The position numbers were made by a program, and so were the translations under genes. The notes below the pieces were generated by a model. That model did no database searches and had not been told where the DNA came from. It saw only the letters and a program-made list of their open reading frames with translations. Shown here in pieces: positions 1-7,849 of a stretch of 64,000 bases of DNA; the first letter of the stretch is position 1; every line of letters begins with the position of its first letter. The stretch spans positions 3,348,001 through 3,412,000 of the forward strand of contig NZ_CP110395.1 in the NCBI RefSeq assembly GCF_029910215.1, read 5' to 3'. Source of the stretch: Paraburkholderia sp. D15. Lineage in GTDB: Bacteria; Pseudomonadota; Gammaproteobacteria; Burkholderiales; Burkholderiaceae.

Positions 1-2
1 TG

Positions 3-2117
3 TCGATGCGGGTGCGCGAACTCGCGCCGGGCTCGTCGTATGAGATCGACACGCCGAACGCGGCGCTCGGACTGAATGGCCCCGGCGACTATCGCGTGGA
101 TGTCGCGCCGGACGGCAGCAGCACGCTCGTCACCGTGCGCAGCGGCAACGTGACGGTGTACGGCGACAGCGGTCAGGTGCAGGTCGCGGCCGGCCAGCAG
201 ATCCGCTTCGGCGGCACGAATCTGCAGCAACTCGCCGACAACGGCGTGCCGGGCCTCGACGGCTTCGACCAGTGGGCCGCCGCGCGCGATGCCGCGGAAG
301 ACCGCTCGGTGTCGGCGCGCTATGTGTCGCGCGACATCCCCGGTTATCAGGATCTCGACGCGAACGGCACGTGGCGCAGCAGCCCGCAGTACGGCGAGGT
401 GTGGGTACCGCGCGCCACGCCGGTGGGCTGGGCGCCGTATCACGAAGGTCATTGGGTCTGGCAGGCACCGTGGGGCTGGACCTGGGTCGACGATGCGCCG
501 TGGGGCTTCGCGCCGTACCACTACGGCCGCTGGGCCCAGGTCGACGACAGCTGGGCGTGGGTGCCGGGCCCGCTCGTGGTCAGCGCGCCGCCGCCCGTGT
601 ATGCGCCGGCATTGGTCGCGTTCGTCGGGGGCGGCGGTGGTGGCGGGATCAATTGGGGCGTGAGCCTGGCGATCGGCGGTGCGGTCGCGGCCGGTGTCGC
701 GTGGTTCCCGCTTGGCCCGGGAGAAGCGTGGCATCCGCAATGGGGCGGCCACGATCACTGGAGCCCCGGCTACTACAACCGCGTCAACCAGACGACGGTG
801 GTCAACAACTACAACCGCAACATCAACGTGACGAATGTGAATGTGACCAACATTCACAACACGTACATCAACTACCGCGCGCCGGGCGCGGTGACCGCCG
901 TGCCGGCGACCGCCTTCGTGCACGGTCAGCCGGTCGCGCGCTTCGCGCAGAAGGTCGATCCGCAGCAATGGCGCAATGCGCGGATCAACCCGGGCGGCGT
1001 GGGCATCGCGCCGGTCAAGGAAAGCTTCGGTCCGGGTCTGCGCAACGCGAATTACCGGCCGCCGGCCGCGGTCGCCGCCCGTCCGGTGGTGGCGACGCGT
1101 AATCCGGCGATGCCGGCCGCGTATCACGACAGCCTCGCGCAGAATTTCGCGCAGAATGGCGGCCGGGTGGCGGGTGCGGGGCAACCGATCGTGCGGACCT
1201 CGGTGCCCGCGCATATGGCGGGTGGGCCGGGCGCGTTGCCGGTGCAGAACGTGCGCGTCGTGCAGTCGCATCTGGCGGGTCGCACGCCGGGCGCGGCGCC
1301 GGGCGCGCCGGGTGCGGGTGCGCCGGGTGGGGCTCACCTGCCCAACGGGATGCCGCAGACGGCACAACGCCCGGGTGCAGTGCCTGGCGCGCCCGGTCAG
1401 CCGCCGCGTGCCGGCGAGCCGCAGGCGCGGCCGGGTACCCCGCCGGCGATGGCCAACGCACGTCAGCAGCCTAACGAGGCTGGGCATCCGATGAACGGCG
1501 TGCCGCGTCCGCCGCAGGCGAGCTTCGGCAATCCGCAGGCCAATGCGCAGCAGCATGGTGCACCGATGCAGGCCGGTCAGCAGGCCGCCGCGAACGAGCG
1601 TCACGAACCGGCGTGGACACAGCCGCACACGCCGATGGCGCAGCAACGCGGTCAGCAGGAGCCGATGCATCAAGCGGGTCAAGCGGGTCAGCCTGGCCAG
1701 ATGGAAGGCCGGCCGCAGGGACAGCCGCAGGCGCAAGCGATGCCGCGCCCGCAACAGGCCGAGCGGCAACCGGAAGCGCCGCGCGAAGCACAGCGTCCGC
1801 AGGAACCGCGTCCGCAGCCGATGCAGCAGGCTCAGCAACCGCGCGAGGAGGTTCATCCGCAGCAGGCGCAACAGCCGCGGCCCGAAGCCCGGCCGGAGCC
1901 GCGCCCGCAACCGATGCAGCAGCCGCGTCAGGAGCCTCGCCCGGAACCGCGTCCGCAGCAGGTGCAGCAACCGCGTCCGGAACCGCGCCCGCAGGCCGCG
2001 CAACCCCGACCGGAACCGCATCCGCAGCAGGCCCAGCGCCCCGAGCCGCATCCGCAACAGCAGCACGCGGAACAGCATTCGGGCGGTGGCAATCATGAGG
2101 AGCGCCACAAGGGGTAA
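3..2117 (+). CDS. FecR/DUF6600-type proline- and glutamine-rich envelope protein (5' end missing)
   Basis: The frame is open to the left edge, so the true start lies outside the window. The first 80 or so visible residues look like the beta-rich end of a FecR-type domain (VDVAPDGSSTLVTVRSGNVT). A tryptophan- and tyrosine-rich DUF6600-like region follows, with repeats such as WVPRATPVGWAPYHEGHWVW. Next are a glycine-rich hydrophobic stretch and an Asn/Val-rich linker. From about residue 420 to the end the protein is low-complexity Pro/Gln/Arg/Ala with many PRPEPRPQ-like units. This architecture is typical of exported, uncharacterised proteobacterial proteins. I assign no biochemical role. A hairpin and a terminator follow the stop codon, so it ends its transcription unit. 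Confidence 0.75.
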   Translation, partial: SMRVRELAPGSSYEIDTPNAALGLNGPGDYRVDVAPDGSSTLVTVRSGNVTVYGDSGQVQVAAGQQIRFGGTNLQQLADNGVPGLDGFDQWAAARDAAEDRSVSARYVSRDIPGYQDLDANGTWRSSPQYGEVWVPRATPVGWAPYHEGHWVWQAPWGWTWVDDAPWGFAPYHYGRWAQVDDSWAWVPGPLVVSAPPPVYAPALVAFVGGGGGGGINWGVSLAIGGAVAAGVAWFPLGPGEAWHPQWGGHDHWSPGYYNRVNQTTVVNNYNRNINVTNVNVTNIHNTYINYRAPGAVTAVPATAFVHGQPVARFAQKVDPQQWRNARINPGGVGIAPVKESFGPGLRNANYRPPAAVAARPVVATRNPAMPAAYHDSLAQNFAQNGGRVAGAGQPIVRTSVPAHMAGGPGALPVQNVRVVQSHLAGRTPGAAPGAPGAGAPGGAHLPNGMPQTAQRPGAVPGAPGQPPRAGEPQARPGTPPAMANARQQPNEAGHPMNGVPRPPQASFGNPQANAQQHGAPMQAGQQAAANERHEPAWTQPHTPMAQQRGQQEPMHQAGQAGQPGQMEGRPQGQPQAQAMPRPQQAERQPEAPREAQRPQEPRPQPMQQAQQPREEVHPQQAQQPRPEARPEPRPQPMQQPRQEPRPEPRPQQVQQPRPEPRPQAAQPRPEPHPQQAQRPEPHPQQQHAEQHSGGGNHEERHKG

Positions 2118-2139
2118 GCGCGGTTGAACGCGTCAACCC

Positions 2140-2197
2140 TTCCCGACGGTGCGTGTGCGGACGCTGGATTCAGTTTCCGCACACGCACCGTCGGGAA
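2140..2197. repeat. 22-bp perfect inverted repeat, 14-nt loop
   Basis: The left arm 2140-2161 (TTCCCGACGGTGCGTGTGCG plus GA) pairs without mismatch with 2176-2197. No T-run follows either arm, so it is not a standard intrinsic terminator. It sits 23 bp after the stop of the FecR/DUF6600 gene and just before a classical terminator. Confidence 0.85.
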
Positions 2198-2221
2198 AAG
2201 CAGCGATCGATTTATCGATCG

Positions 2222-2260
2222 AAAAAATCCCGCTGTCTTTTTAATGCAGCGGGATTTTTT
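2222..2260. terminator. Strong bidirectional intrinsic terminator
   Basis: The 14-bp stem AAAAAATCCCGCTG (2222-2235) pairs with 2247-2260 around an 11-nt loop. The A-run and T-run make it usable from both sides: for the FecR/DUF6600 gene on the plus strand and for the fic fragment on the minus strand. Confidence 0.9.
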
Positions 2261-2317
2261 TCATACGCCGAACGTTCGACCGAGAAACGCTGCCGCAGCT
2301 AACGTTGCAGGCTCGCG

Positions 2318-2923
2318 TCATGCCGCCAGATTGGCTGGTGGTGCAGTCCATTCGCCCGACTCCGGACGCTGTGTAATACGTTCGAGAGGCTGTGCCGCCT
2401 GAGATTGCACAAGTCCGCCGATCAGATCCGCAAAAGGGACGATATTCCCGTACGTACTCGCCTGCTCGAGCGCGGCAAGATAGAGACCGCGCGATTGAAC
2501 CGTCACAATCGTCCACGGATACCCGCCAGTCGCAAGCATGAAGTTCATCAGGAAACGGCTAAGCCGTCCGTTTCCGTCCATATACGGATGGATGAAAACG
2601 AAGATGAAATGGCCGAGTACTGCCCGCACCGCCGGATTTTCTTCGGCGATGAGCAACTCGAACAACGCGGGCATGCAATCTCTCACTGCCTCGGGCGCGA
2701 GCGGTACATGCAAGGCATTTCTAATGAACACCTGATTGCTACGATAACCGGCAAGATCCGCTGGCTTGAGAATACCGGCTGCAACGCTTGGCGAGAACAA
2801 CGTCACATACCACTGAAAGAAGTCTTGCTTAAGCGCATCAGCGGGGCTTTCCGAACGCGTCGCCACGCGCCGGATCAAATCGCGGACACGTTGGTGAGTT
2901 TCCGAATACCCTTTGGCTGCCAT
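2318..2923 (-). CDS. Fic catalytic-domain fragment (201 aa), 3' part of the split gene
   Basis: This is the longest ATG-initiated piece of the catalytic half. It keeps the active-site loop HPYMDGNGRLSR and the downstream helices but lacks the inhibitory helix, which lies in the preceding frame. An AGGAGG sequence sits only two bases before the ATG, which is too close for an ideal ribosome-binding site. Independent translation is therefore possible but unproven. If made, it would be a Fic domain without its cis-acting inhibitor. Confidence 0.5.
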   Translation of the reverse strand: MAAKGYSETHQRVRDLIRRVATRSESPADALKQDFFQWYVTLFSPSVAAGILKPADLAGYRSNQVFIRNALHVPLAPEAVRDCMPALFELLIAEENPAVRAVLGHFIFVFIHPYMDGNGRLSRFLMNFMLATGGYPWTIVTVQSRGLYLAALEQASTYGNIVPFADLIGGLVQSQAAQPLERITQRPESGEWTAPPANLAA

Positions 2924-2945
2924 GGCCTCCTGGGTTTCCTTGTCC

Positions 2946-3932
2946 TCAATTGGTTAGCGGGTTCCAGTTACCGTTACGCACATTTTCGATAAGCGCTGCG
3001 TTCACCCGATAGCCCTCGATGGAAAGCGAGTGATACGCGTCGGCGACGTAGCGTGCAGAAATGTCGTCGATCAACGCGTCAACGTCGACTGGCACTTGTA
3101 TCGGTATGTCCGCAAACCGGTCGATCACGGCGCTACGCATCGACACCCACATCGCCTGGATCCGTTGCACATAGGGCGATTCGTTACGCCTTCCGGAAAT
3201 AGGCGCGAGAGGTTGTTCGAAGGGGTTAGCTTCGGAGACGACATAGTCTGCTGCGCTCAAGGTAGCAACAAGCTGGCTGGCGTCGTCTTCGCGGCCCACG
3301 GCGCGTAAAGCACCGGCCATTCTGCCGCCGATCACGCTATGACCACCCGCCAGTAACGCGGAAATGAGATCTGTCACGTCGACCTGACGCATAACGATCT
3401 GCGCCGCAAGCGGATGCTTCTCAAAAAATGACGGTCCCACTCGAACTAACGCTTCGGCGACGGGCACGAGGAGCAGGCCACTTGGGCTCGGGGTCCGGCG
3501 AGCGGCCAGAGCCGGACGCTTTACCTGATAGAGAAAAACCGAGCAGTCATGTGGAAGCTGCAAAAGCTGGTTGTTTGCCTTCGTCGCGTGCAGCACGATC
3601 TGCTTGCCAACACTGGCATGGCCGCTGTGACGCAGCAGAGAAAGCTCCGGACTGACCTCCCACTCGCTGCCAAAACGGGCGTTGGCATAAGCCGCGATGA
3701 ACGTCTCCATACTCGCGTACCAAAGTGTCGAGTCGCCGGCATCGTCCGCGGGGTTGCTTGCCAGATACCATCCGGGAATAACCGCCTTAAGAAAATTCGC
3801 TCGAACGAGCCTTTCCCGATGGACCCGGGTGAGATCAGGCAATGCGCTCGCCTGGAAAACGTTGATGCCACGGTCCTGTATCTGCTTCAGGACCGAGAGC
3901 GAGGACGCGAGCTTTTCGTTGGTTGTCGCCAT
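2946..3932 (-). CDS. Winged-helix plus Fic-inhibitory-helix fragment (about 328 aa), 5' part of the split gene
   Basis: Residues 1-60 resemble the winged-helix N-terminus of AbiEi-type antitoxins (LKQIQDRGINVFQASALPDL, then RERLVRANFLKAVIPGWYLA). The middle is a conserved but undefined region. The C-terminus carries the SLSIEGYRVNAALIENVRNG inhibitory segment normally followed by a Fic core. The frame stops right after NWNPLTN. The N-terminal DNA-binding fold and the repeat array just upstream suggest self-regulation of transcription, which is an inference. Confidence 0.6.
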   Translation of the reverse strand: MATTNEKLASSLSVLKQIQDRGINVFQASALPDLTRVHRERLVRANFLKAVIPGWYLASNPADDAGDSTLWYASMETFIAAYANARFGSEWEVSPELSLLRHSGHASVGKQIVLHATKANNQLLQLPHDCSVFLYQVKRPALAARRTPSPSGLLLVPVAEALVRVGPSFFEKHPLAAQIVMRQVDVTDLISALLAGGHSVIGGRMAGALRAVGREDDASQLVATLSAADYVVSEANPFEQPLAPISGRRNESPYVQRIQAMWVSMRSAVIDRFADIPIQVPVDVDALIDDISARYVADAYHSLSIEGYRVNAALIENVRNGNWNPLTN

Positions 3933-3954
3933 GAGCAATGGATAGGTGGCGCGC

Positions 3955-4036
3955 TATCGCAATAGTTTGATGACTTATCATAGCAATAATTTTATGCTTT
4001 GCCATCGCAATACTTTATTGCATTGTTATCGCAATA
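3955..4036. promoter_or_regulatory. Four 10-bp motifs at exact 24-bp spacing upstream of the fic gene
   Basis: The motif TATCGCAATA or a one- or two-base variant begins at 3955, 3979, 4003 and 4027 (TATCGCAATA, CATAGCAATA, CATCGCAATA, TATCGCAATA). The step is 24 bp each time. The core is nearly its own reverse complement (TAT-CGCA-ATA against TAT-TGCG-ATA). The region is AT-rich, lies directly before the fic start, and probably overlaps its promoter, so it looks like an operator array. Confidence 0.75.
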
Positions 4037-4070
4037 ATTTGCCGCCCTCTACATACGTCATAAAAAACAA

Positions 4071-4102
4071 AATCCCCCGGCGACAAGACGCCCCGGGGGA
4101 TT
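4071..4102 (-). terminator. Intrinsic terminator after thyA
   Basis: The stem AATCCCCCGG (4071-4080) pairs with CCGGGGGATT (4093-4102). On the minus strand it is followed by a T-rich tract (TTTTGTTTTTTA). It lies about 70 bp after the thyA stop. Confidence 0.85.
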
Positions 4103-4172
4103 CGAAAACCATGCACTGTGTCGGAGACGCGGGACAACTCATACGCTCGCGCCCGGTACCGCTAGCCCTCGC

Positions 4173-5144
4173 TCAAACCGCCATCGACGCCGTCAACGGC
4201 TCATGATGCCGATACCCCACCAGCGAGAAATCCGCCGGTTCGATCTTCTCCAGCCACTCCGGCTCATACACGCCGGTCTTCGCATATTCCGGCACCCGGT
4301 CCGAAATCGCGAACGCCGGGCTTTCGTACGGCTCGCGCGTCAACTGCTGCTGCAGCATATCGAGCTGGTTTTCGTAGATATGCGCGTCGCCGATAAAGTA
4401 CGTGAACCAGCGCGGCGTATAACCCGTCAACCGTCCGACCAGATGCAGCAGCGCCGCGCCCTCGGTCAGATTGAACGGCGTGCCGAGCCCGATGTCGTTG
4501 CTGCGGATGTACAGACACAGCGAAATCTCGCGCCGCGCGGCATTCGGCAGGAATTGGTAAAGCAGGTGACAGGCCGGCAACGCGATCTGATCCAGCACCG
4601 CGGGGTTCCACGCATGAAACAGAATCCGCCGGTCGCCGGGGTTCTGCATGATCGTGTCGAGGCATTGACGCAACTGGTCGATCGCCTTGTAAAGCAGCAC
4701 CTTCGGCGCGCCGTTCTCCTCGAACTCCGTCACTACCTGGAAGCCACGCGAGGCCGCGTCGGCGAGCTGCGCGCTCGCGCCCGCGTCGAGCACCTTGTAG
4801 GCTGGCCACTCGCGCCACTGCACACCGTACACATCGCCGAGATCGTCGACACCCGTGCGGTACGGATTGGCCAGCCACTGCGCATTCTGGTTCGCGTTCG
4901 CGTCCCACACCTTGCAGCCGAGCGCGCGGAAATCGGCGGCGCTGCGCGACGCGCGCAGAAAGCCGACCAGCTCGCCGATCGCGGATTTGAACGCGAGCTT
5001 CTTCGTGGTGACGGCGGGAAAGCCTTGCTGGAGGTCGAAGCGCAACATCGCGCCCGGCATGCTGATGGTGCGGATGCCGGTGCGGTTCTCCTGCCACGTG
5101 CCAGTGTCGAGAATCGTGCGGACGAGGTCCAGATATTGTTTCAT
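4173..5144 (-). CDS. thyA: Thymidylate synthase
   Basis: The enzyme converts dUMP to dTMP using methylene-tetrahydrofolate and yields dihydrofolate, which FolA (encoded about 10 kb away) recycles. The 323-residue protein starts [20 protein letters not shown] and carries the Arg-rich ENRTGIRT loop. The catalytic cysteine, Cys192, lies in [10 protein letters not shown], followed by [11 protein letters not shown] and the C-terminal segments. The ATG at 5144 is preceded by GAAGGAA, a good ribosome-binding site. The reading frame continues upstream without a plausible start. A terminator follows the stop, so it looks monocistronic. Confidence 0.97.
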   Translation of the reverse strand: MKQYLDLVRTILDTGTWQENRTGIRTISMPGAMLRFDLQQGFPAVTTKKLAFKSAIGELVGFLRASRSAADFRALGCKVWDANANQNAQWLANPYRTGVDDLGDVYGVQWREWPAYKVLDAGASAQLADAASRGFQVVTEFEENGAPKVLLYKAIDQLRQCLDTIMQNPGDRRILFHAWNPAVLDQIALPACHLLYQFLPNAARREISLCLYIRSNDIGLGTPFNLTEGAALLHLVGRLTGYTPRWFTYFIGDAHIYENQLDMLQQQLTREPYESPAFAISDRVPEYAKTGVYEPEWLEKIEPADFSLVGYRHHEPLTASMAV

Positions 5145-5266
5145 GCGGGTTCCTTCGACGACGCGCGCCGCGCAACGCGCCTCGCGCGCCACGGAGATTG
5201 AGAACGAAACCCGGATTTTAGCAAGGGCGGCCGGAGCACGTCCGGACGCCTCCCCGCTGCTGGTAT

Positions 5267-6661
5267 TTACAGATGCGGCACCGACGCCGGCAAGTCCCCA
5301 TGTGGCGTGGCGAGTGGCTCGCCTTCCATGTGCCGCATGCCATGCGAACACAACAGGCGATACAGCGTGACCCGCGAAATGCCGAGCTCCTGCGCCGCAT
5401 CGCCGAGACGTCCGCGATGGCGCAGCAGCGCCAGCTCGATCGCCTGCCGTTCGGCCGCCTCGCGCGCCTGCGCAAGCGACACCGGCACGATCTCGACATA
5501 CTCGGCCAGCTCCAGATCGCGCGCCGTGATCGCGCGCCCTTCCGACATCACGATCGCGCGCCGCACCCGATTGATCAGCTCGCGCACGTTGCCCGGCCAG
5601 CCGTAGTTATGCAGCGCCGCGATCGCGTCCGGCGCGAAGCCGCGCAAACGGCGGCTCGCATCTTTCTTGAAACGCTCCAGCATGTGCCGCGCAAGCAGCT
5701 CGATGTCCTTGCCGCGCGCGCGCAGCGGCGGCTCGTCGATCTGCAGCACGCACAGACGATGATAAAGATCGGAGCGGAAGCGCCCTTCGATCATCGCCGC
5801 CGTCATGTCCACGTGCGTCGCCGAGATGATGCGCACATCGACATCGATCGCGCCGTGGCCGCCGAGCCGTTCCACCTTGCGCTCCTGCAGAAAGCGCAGC
5901 AGGCTCGCCTGGCTTTCGAGCGGCAGATCGCCGATCTCGTCGAGAAACAGCGTGCCGCCGTTCGCCGCTTCGACCCGGCCGATCTTGCGTTGATTGGCGC
6001 CGGTGAACGCGCCGCGCTCGTAGCCGAATAGTTCGGATTGCAATAGATGCGGCGGGATCGCGCCGCAGTTGATCGGCACGAACGGCGCATTGCGCCGCGC
6101 CGAGCGTTCGTGAATCGCGACCGCCGTCAGTTCCTTGCCGGTACCCGACTCGCCGGAGATGAATACCGGCGCGTCGGTCATCGCGACTTTGCGGATCGAG
6201 CGGAACAGCGCGAGCATCGCGTCGCACGAGCCGACCATTTCGCCTTCGGCGCCTTGCGACCCATCGTTGGACGCGGTTTCGCCGAGCGAAATCATGCCGT
6301 ACGCGTGGCCGACCGAATCGACGATACGGTCGCCCGAATACGGCACGGTCACATAATCGAAACAGTAGTCGCGCACGAGACGGCGCAAGGCGGCGTCCTG
6401 CAACTGGCCCGGCGTGGTGGCGGCGACCCAGCCGACATTCGGCATGGTCAGGCAGGATTCGAAAGCGGCGATTTCATGCGGCTGGAAGTCGCTGGAGAGA
6501 TCGAGCAGGCCGCCCGCCGCCGTCCCGGCGCGAACCGCCCGGCGCACGTCGCGCGCCGATCCCACCACTTCCACGTGCCAGCCGCGCTGATGAAAGCGTG
6601 TGTTCAGCTCCGCGCTCGGGTCGCGTGACACGTAAATCAGTTGCCGCGTTGCGGGTTCCAT
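5267..6661 (-). CDS. Sigma-54-dependent response-regulator-like activator, VpsR type (first paralogue)
   Basis: The protein has 464 residues. Residues 1-125 form an atypical receiver-like domain that starts [12 protein letters not shown] and ends near [13 protein letters not shown]. The AAA+ domain follows, with Walker A GESGTGKE (170-177), the sigma-54 contact loop GAFTGA (217-222) and Walker [11 protein letters not shown] (237-246). A Fis-type helix-turn-helix ends the protein ([12 protein letters not shown]). The family activates sigma-54 promoters. VpsR itself controls biofilm matrix genes and responds to cyclic di-GMP. Its paralogue at 13827 lies at the other end of the amyloid operon, and a sigma-54 promoter lies between them. 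Control of that operon is an inference from this layout. Confidence 0.9.
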   Translation of the reverse strand: MEPATRQLIYVSRDPSAELNTRFHQRGWHVEVVGSARDVRRAVRAGTAAGGLLDLSSDFQPHEIAAFESCLTMPNVGWVAATTPGQLQDAALRRLVRDYCFDYVTVPYSGDRIVDSVGHAYGMISLGETASNDGSQGAEGEMVGSCDAMLALFRSIRKVAMTDAPVFISGESGTGKELTAVAIHERSARRNAPFVPINCGAIPPHLLQSELFGYERGAFTGANQRKIGRVEAANGGTLFLDEIGDLPLESQASLLRFLQERKVERLGGHGAIDVDVRIISATHVDMTAAMIEGRFRSDLYHRLCVLQIDEPPLRARGKDIELLARHMLERFKKDASRRLRGFAPDAIAALHNYGWPGNVRELINRVRRAIVMSEGRAITARDLELAEYVEIVPVSLAQAREAAERQAIELALLRHRGRLGDAAQELGISRVTLYRLLCSHGMRHMEGEPLATPHGDLPASVPHL

Positions 6662-6826
6662 TATTCAGATCCTCTCGTCAACGAACGTTAAGGATGACGC
6701 ACGTACCTGAATCCTGATTCAGACACGCTGACTCGTTCGGGATTCGCGCAAAAGCAAACACCGAACGGCCATTCCATTCCGTACGGACAGCTGATCCCCA
6801 AGAAAGCGGCGTGTGTGTTTGAGACG

Positions 6827-6846
6827 GCCCGTAAGCGGGCTTTTTT
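6827..6846 (+). terminator. Orphan plus-strand terminator-like hairpin
   Basis: GCCCG-TAAG-CGGGC is followed by six T on the plus strand. No plus-strand gene lies upstream, since its left neighbours are all minus-strand. A second 7-bp hairpin, AAGCTCT/AGAGCTT, lies at 6854-6873. It may end a small RNA transcribed from the region after 6662. Confidence 0.45.
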
Positions 6847-7063
6847 AAATCTGAAGCTCTTTTTCGAGAGCTTACTATACGCGCGCCACCTGGAAAACAA
6901 TTATGCGAATTTAATCGCAGATTCCATGCCCAGCAAGGCTTACAAGGCGATCGACGTGCTTTGAGCCGACAAATAAAAAGCCAGTGGAAGCGCTTTTCCT
7001 AGCGTAGACCCGAAGGTACTTCGTACCGCCGCCTTTAACAAATTATAGGTATTTTCTGCTTGC

Positions 7064-7081
7064 CGTTTCAGCGCTGAAACG
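7064..7081. promoter_or_regulatory. 18-bp perfect palindrome, candidate upstream activator site
   Basis: CGTTTCAGCGCTGAAACG is a perfect inverted repeat without spacer. It lies about 90 bp upstream of the -24 element of the sigma-54 promoter, the usual position of an enhancer-binding protein site. A related AAGCGCTT core lies 76 bp further upstream. Confidence 0.65.
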
Positions 7082-7155
7082 TTTTTGTCCGATTTGTCAT
7101 GGCTCTTGCCGGGGTATGCGGGTCGCATCCCGAGCCATCAACGGATTGCGACCGA

Positions 7156-7171
7156 TGGCACACGTTTCGCT
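7156..7171 (+). promoter_or_regulatory. Sigma-54 (-24/-12) promoter of the amyloid operon
   Basis: TGGCACACGTTTCGCT matches the sigma-54 consensus TGGCAC-N5-TTGCW with one mismatch (TCGC for TTGC) and correct GG-to-GC spacing. Transcription would start near 7182, leaving a short leader with the ribosome-binding site AAGGAG before the ATG at 7199. Confidence 0.8.
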
Positions 7172-7198
7172 AAATGTCTCGCACCAAGGAGACACATC

Positions 7199-7747
7199 AT
7201 GCGACTCGCTTTCCGCATCGAACTGAGCAGCCTCGCAGCCAGCACCGCACTGTGCGCCGCCGTCGCTCTGTTCGTGCTGCCCGCCGCAGCCGACGCTCAG
7301 CAAGCCGCCCCGCAGACGACCCAGGCGCAATCCGCCACGCTCACGGAAGCGACACTCGCGACGCCGGACACCGCCGACACCACGAACAACGCGAACACCG
7401 CAAATACCACCGACGCCACCAACGCCACCAACGCCACGAACGCTCAGGACGCCACCGCCGTCATCGCCGGCGCGTTCCGGCAACTCGCGGGCAACGCACT
7501 GCGGATTCCGGCCGATGGTGCATCCGTGAACGATTTTTCGCTCGACGACCAGATCCTGTCGCGTCAACGCGGCGGCGCGGTCGGCATGTTGATGGTGGCC
7601 GCGACGCCGCAACTGATGCGCGGCAATGGCGGCGGCAACGGCGTGACGCTGTGGGACGAAATCGCACCGCCCACCGCACCGCTGCCGGTACCGGTCGATG
7701 CCGCGCGCTCCGCGCAAGGCAACGTGGCCAGCTACCAGAGAAAGTAG
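7199..7747 (+). CDS. Exported protein, first gene of the Fap-type amyloid operon (FapA position)
   Basis: The 182-residue protein has a Sec signal peptide (cleavage near AAADAQQ, residue 33). A Thr/Asn/Ala-rich linker with TNATNATNA repeats follows, then a conserved-looking C-terminal half with LDDQILSRQRGG at residues 115-126. The double Gly and the spaced Leu residues resemble a peptidase-recognition leader motif, although it sits mid-protein. By position it corresponds to FapA, the periplasmic chaperone of Pseudomonas Fap, but I see no clear sequence match. The ATG at 7199 follows AAGGAG by 7 bp and lies just downstream of the sigma-54 promoter. An earlier in-frame start would lie upstream of that promoter. 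Confidence 0.75.
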   Translation: MRLAFRIELSSLAASTALCAAVALFVLPAAADAQQAAPQTTQAQSATLTEATLATPDTADTTNNANTANTTDATNATNATNAQDATAVIAGAFRQLAGNALRIPADGASVNDFSLDDQILSRQRGGAVGMLMVAATPQLMRGNGGGNGVTLWDEIAPPTAPLPVPVDAARSAQGNVASYQRK

Positions 7748-7849
7748 CCGCACAGGATTACGAAGCAAACCGAAGCAAACGGAACGAAGACAGCGGCAGT
7801 GGCGTACCGAACTCACCACCCGCTCACAACGACAACGCAGGGGACCGAC

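Larger units (their letters stand above)
2318..3932 (-). pseudogene. Fic family protein with N-terminal winged-helix domain, split by a +1 frameshift
   Basis: Two adjacent minus-strand frames together make one Fic protein of about 535 residues. The upstream frame (3932 to a stop at 2946) carries an AbiEi-like winged-helix N-terminus and ends with the Fic inhibitory helix SLSIEGYR (pattern S/T-x-x-x-E-G/N). The downstream frame (from about 2953, first ATG 2923) carries the catalytic motif HPYMDGNGRLSR, complete with His, the GNGR loop and the final Arg. Removing one T from AATT at 2948-2951 joins them as NWNPLTN-EDKETQEAMAAKGY, which fits the family pattern as I recall it. Intact Fic enzymes transfer AMP or similar groups to target proteins. 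This copy may be dead, may make two polypeptides, or may contain a sequencing error. The ATG at 3932 was chosen over a TTG six bases upstream. Confidence 0.85.
6662..7155. other. Regulatory region between the first VpsR-like gene and the amyloid operon
   Basis: This stretch of about 500 bp has no convincing gene. It holds the orphan terminator hairpin at 6827, a 7-bp hairpin at 6854-6873, and a possible minus-strand -10 (TATAGT, read at about 6874-6879) for the regulator. An AAGCGCTT palindrome lies at 6988-6995 and the 18-bp palindrome at 7064-7081. It is more AT-rich than the flanking genes. Confidence 0.6.

Noticed and set aside
3955..4036. CRISPR-like array before fic
   Set aside because: Only four copies of a 10-bp motif with 14-bp intervals; no long repeat and no spacer of CRISPR length; no cas genes nearby.
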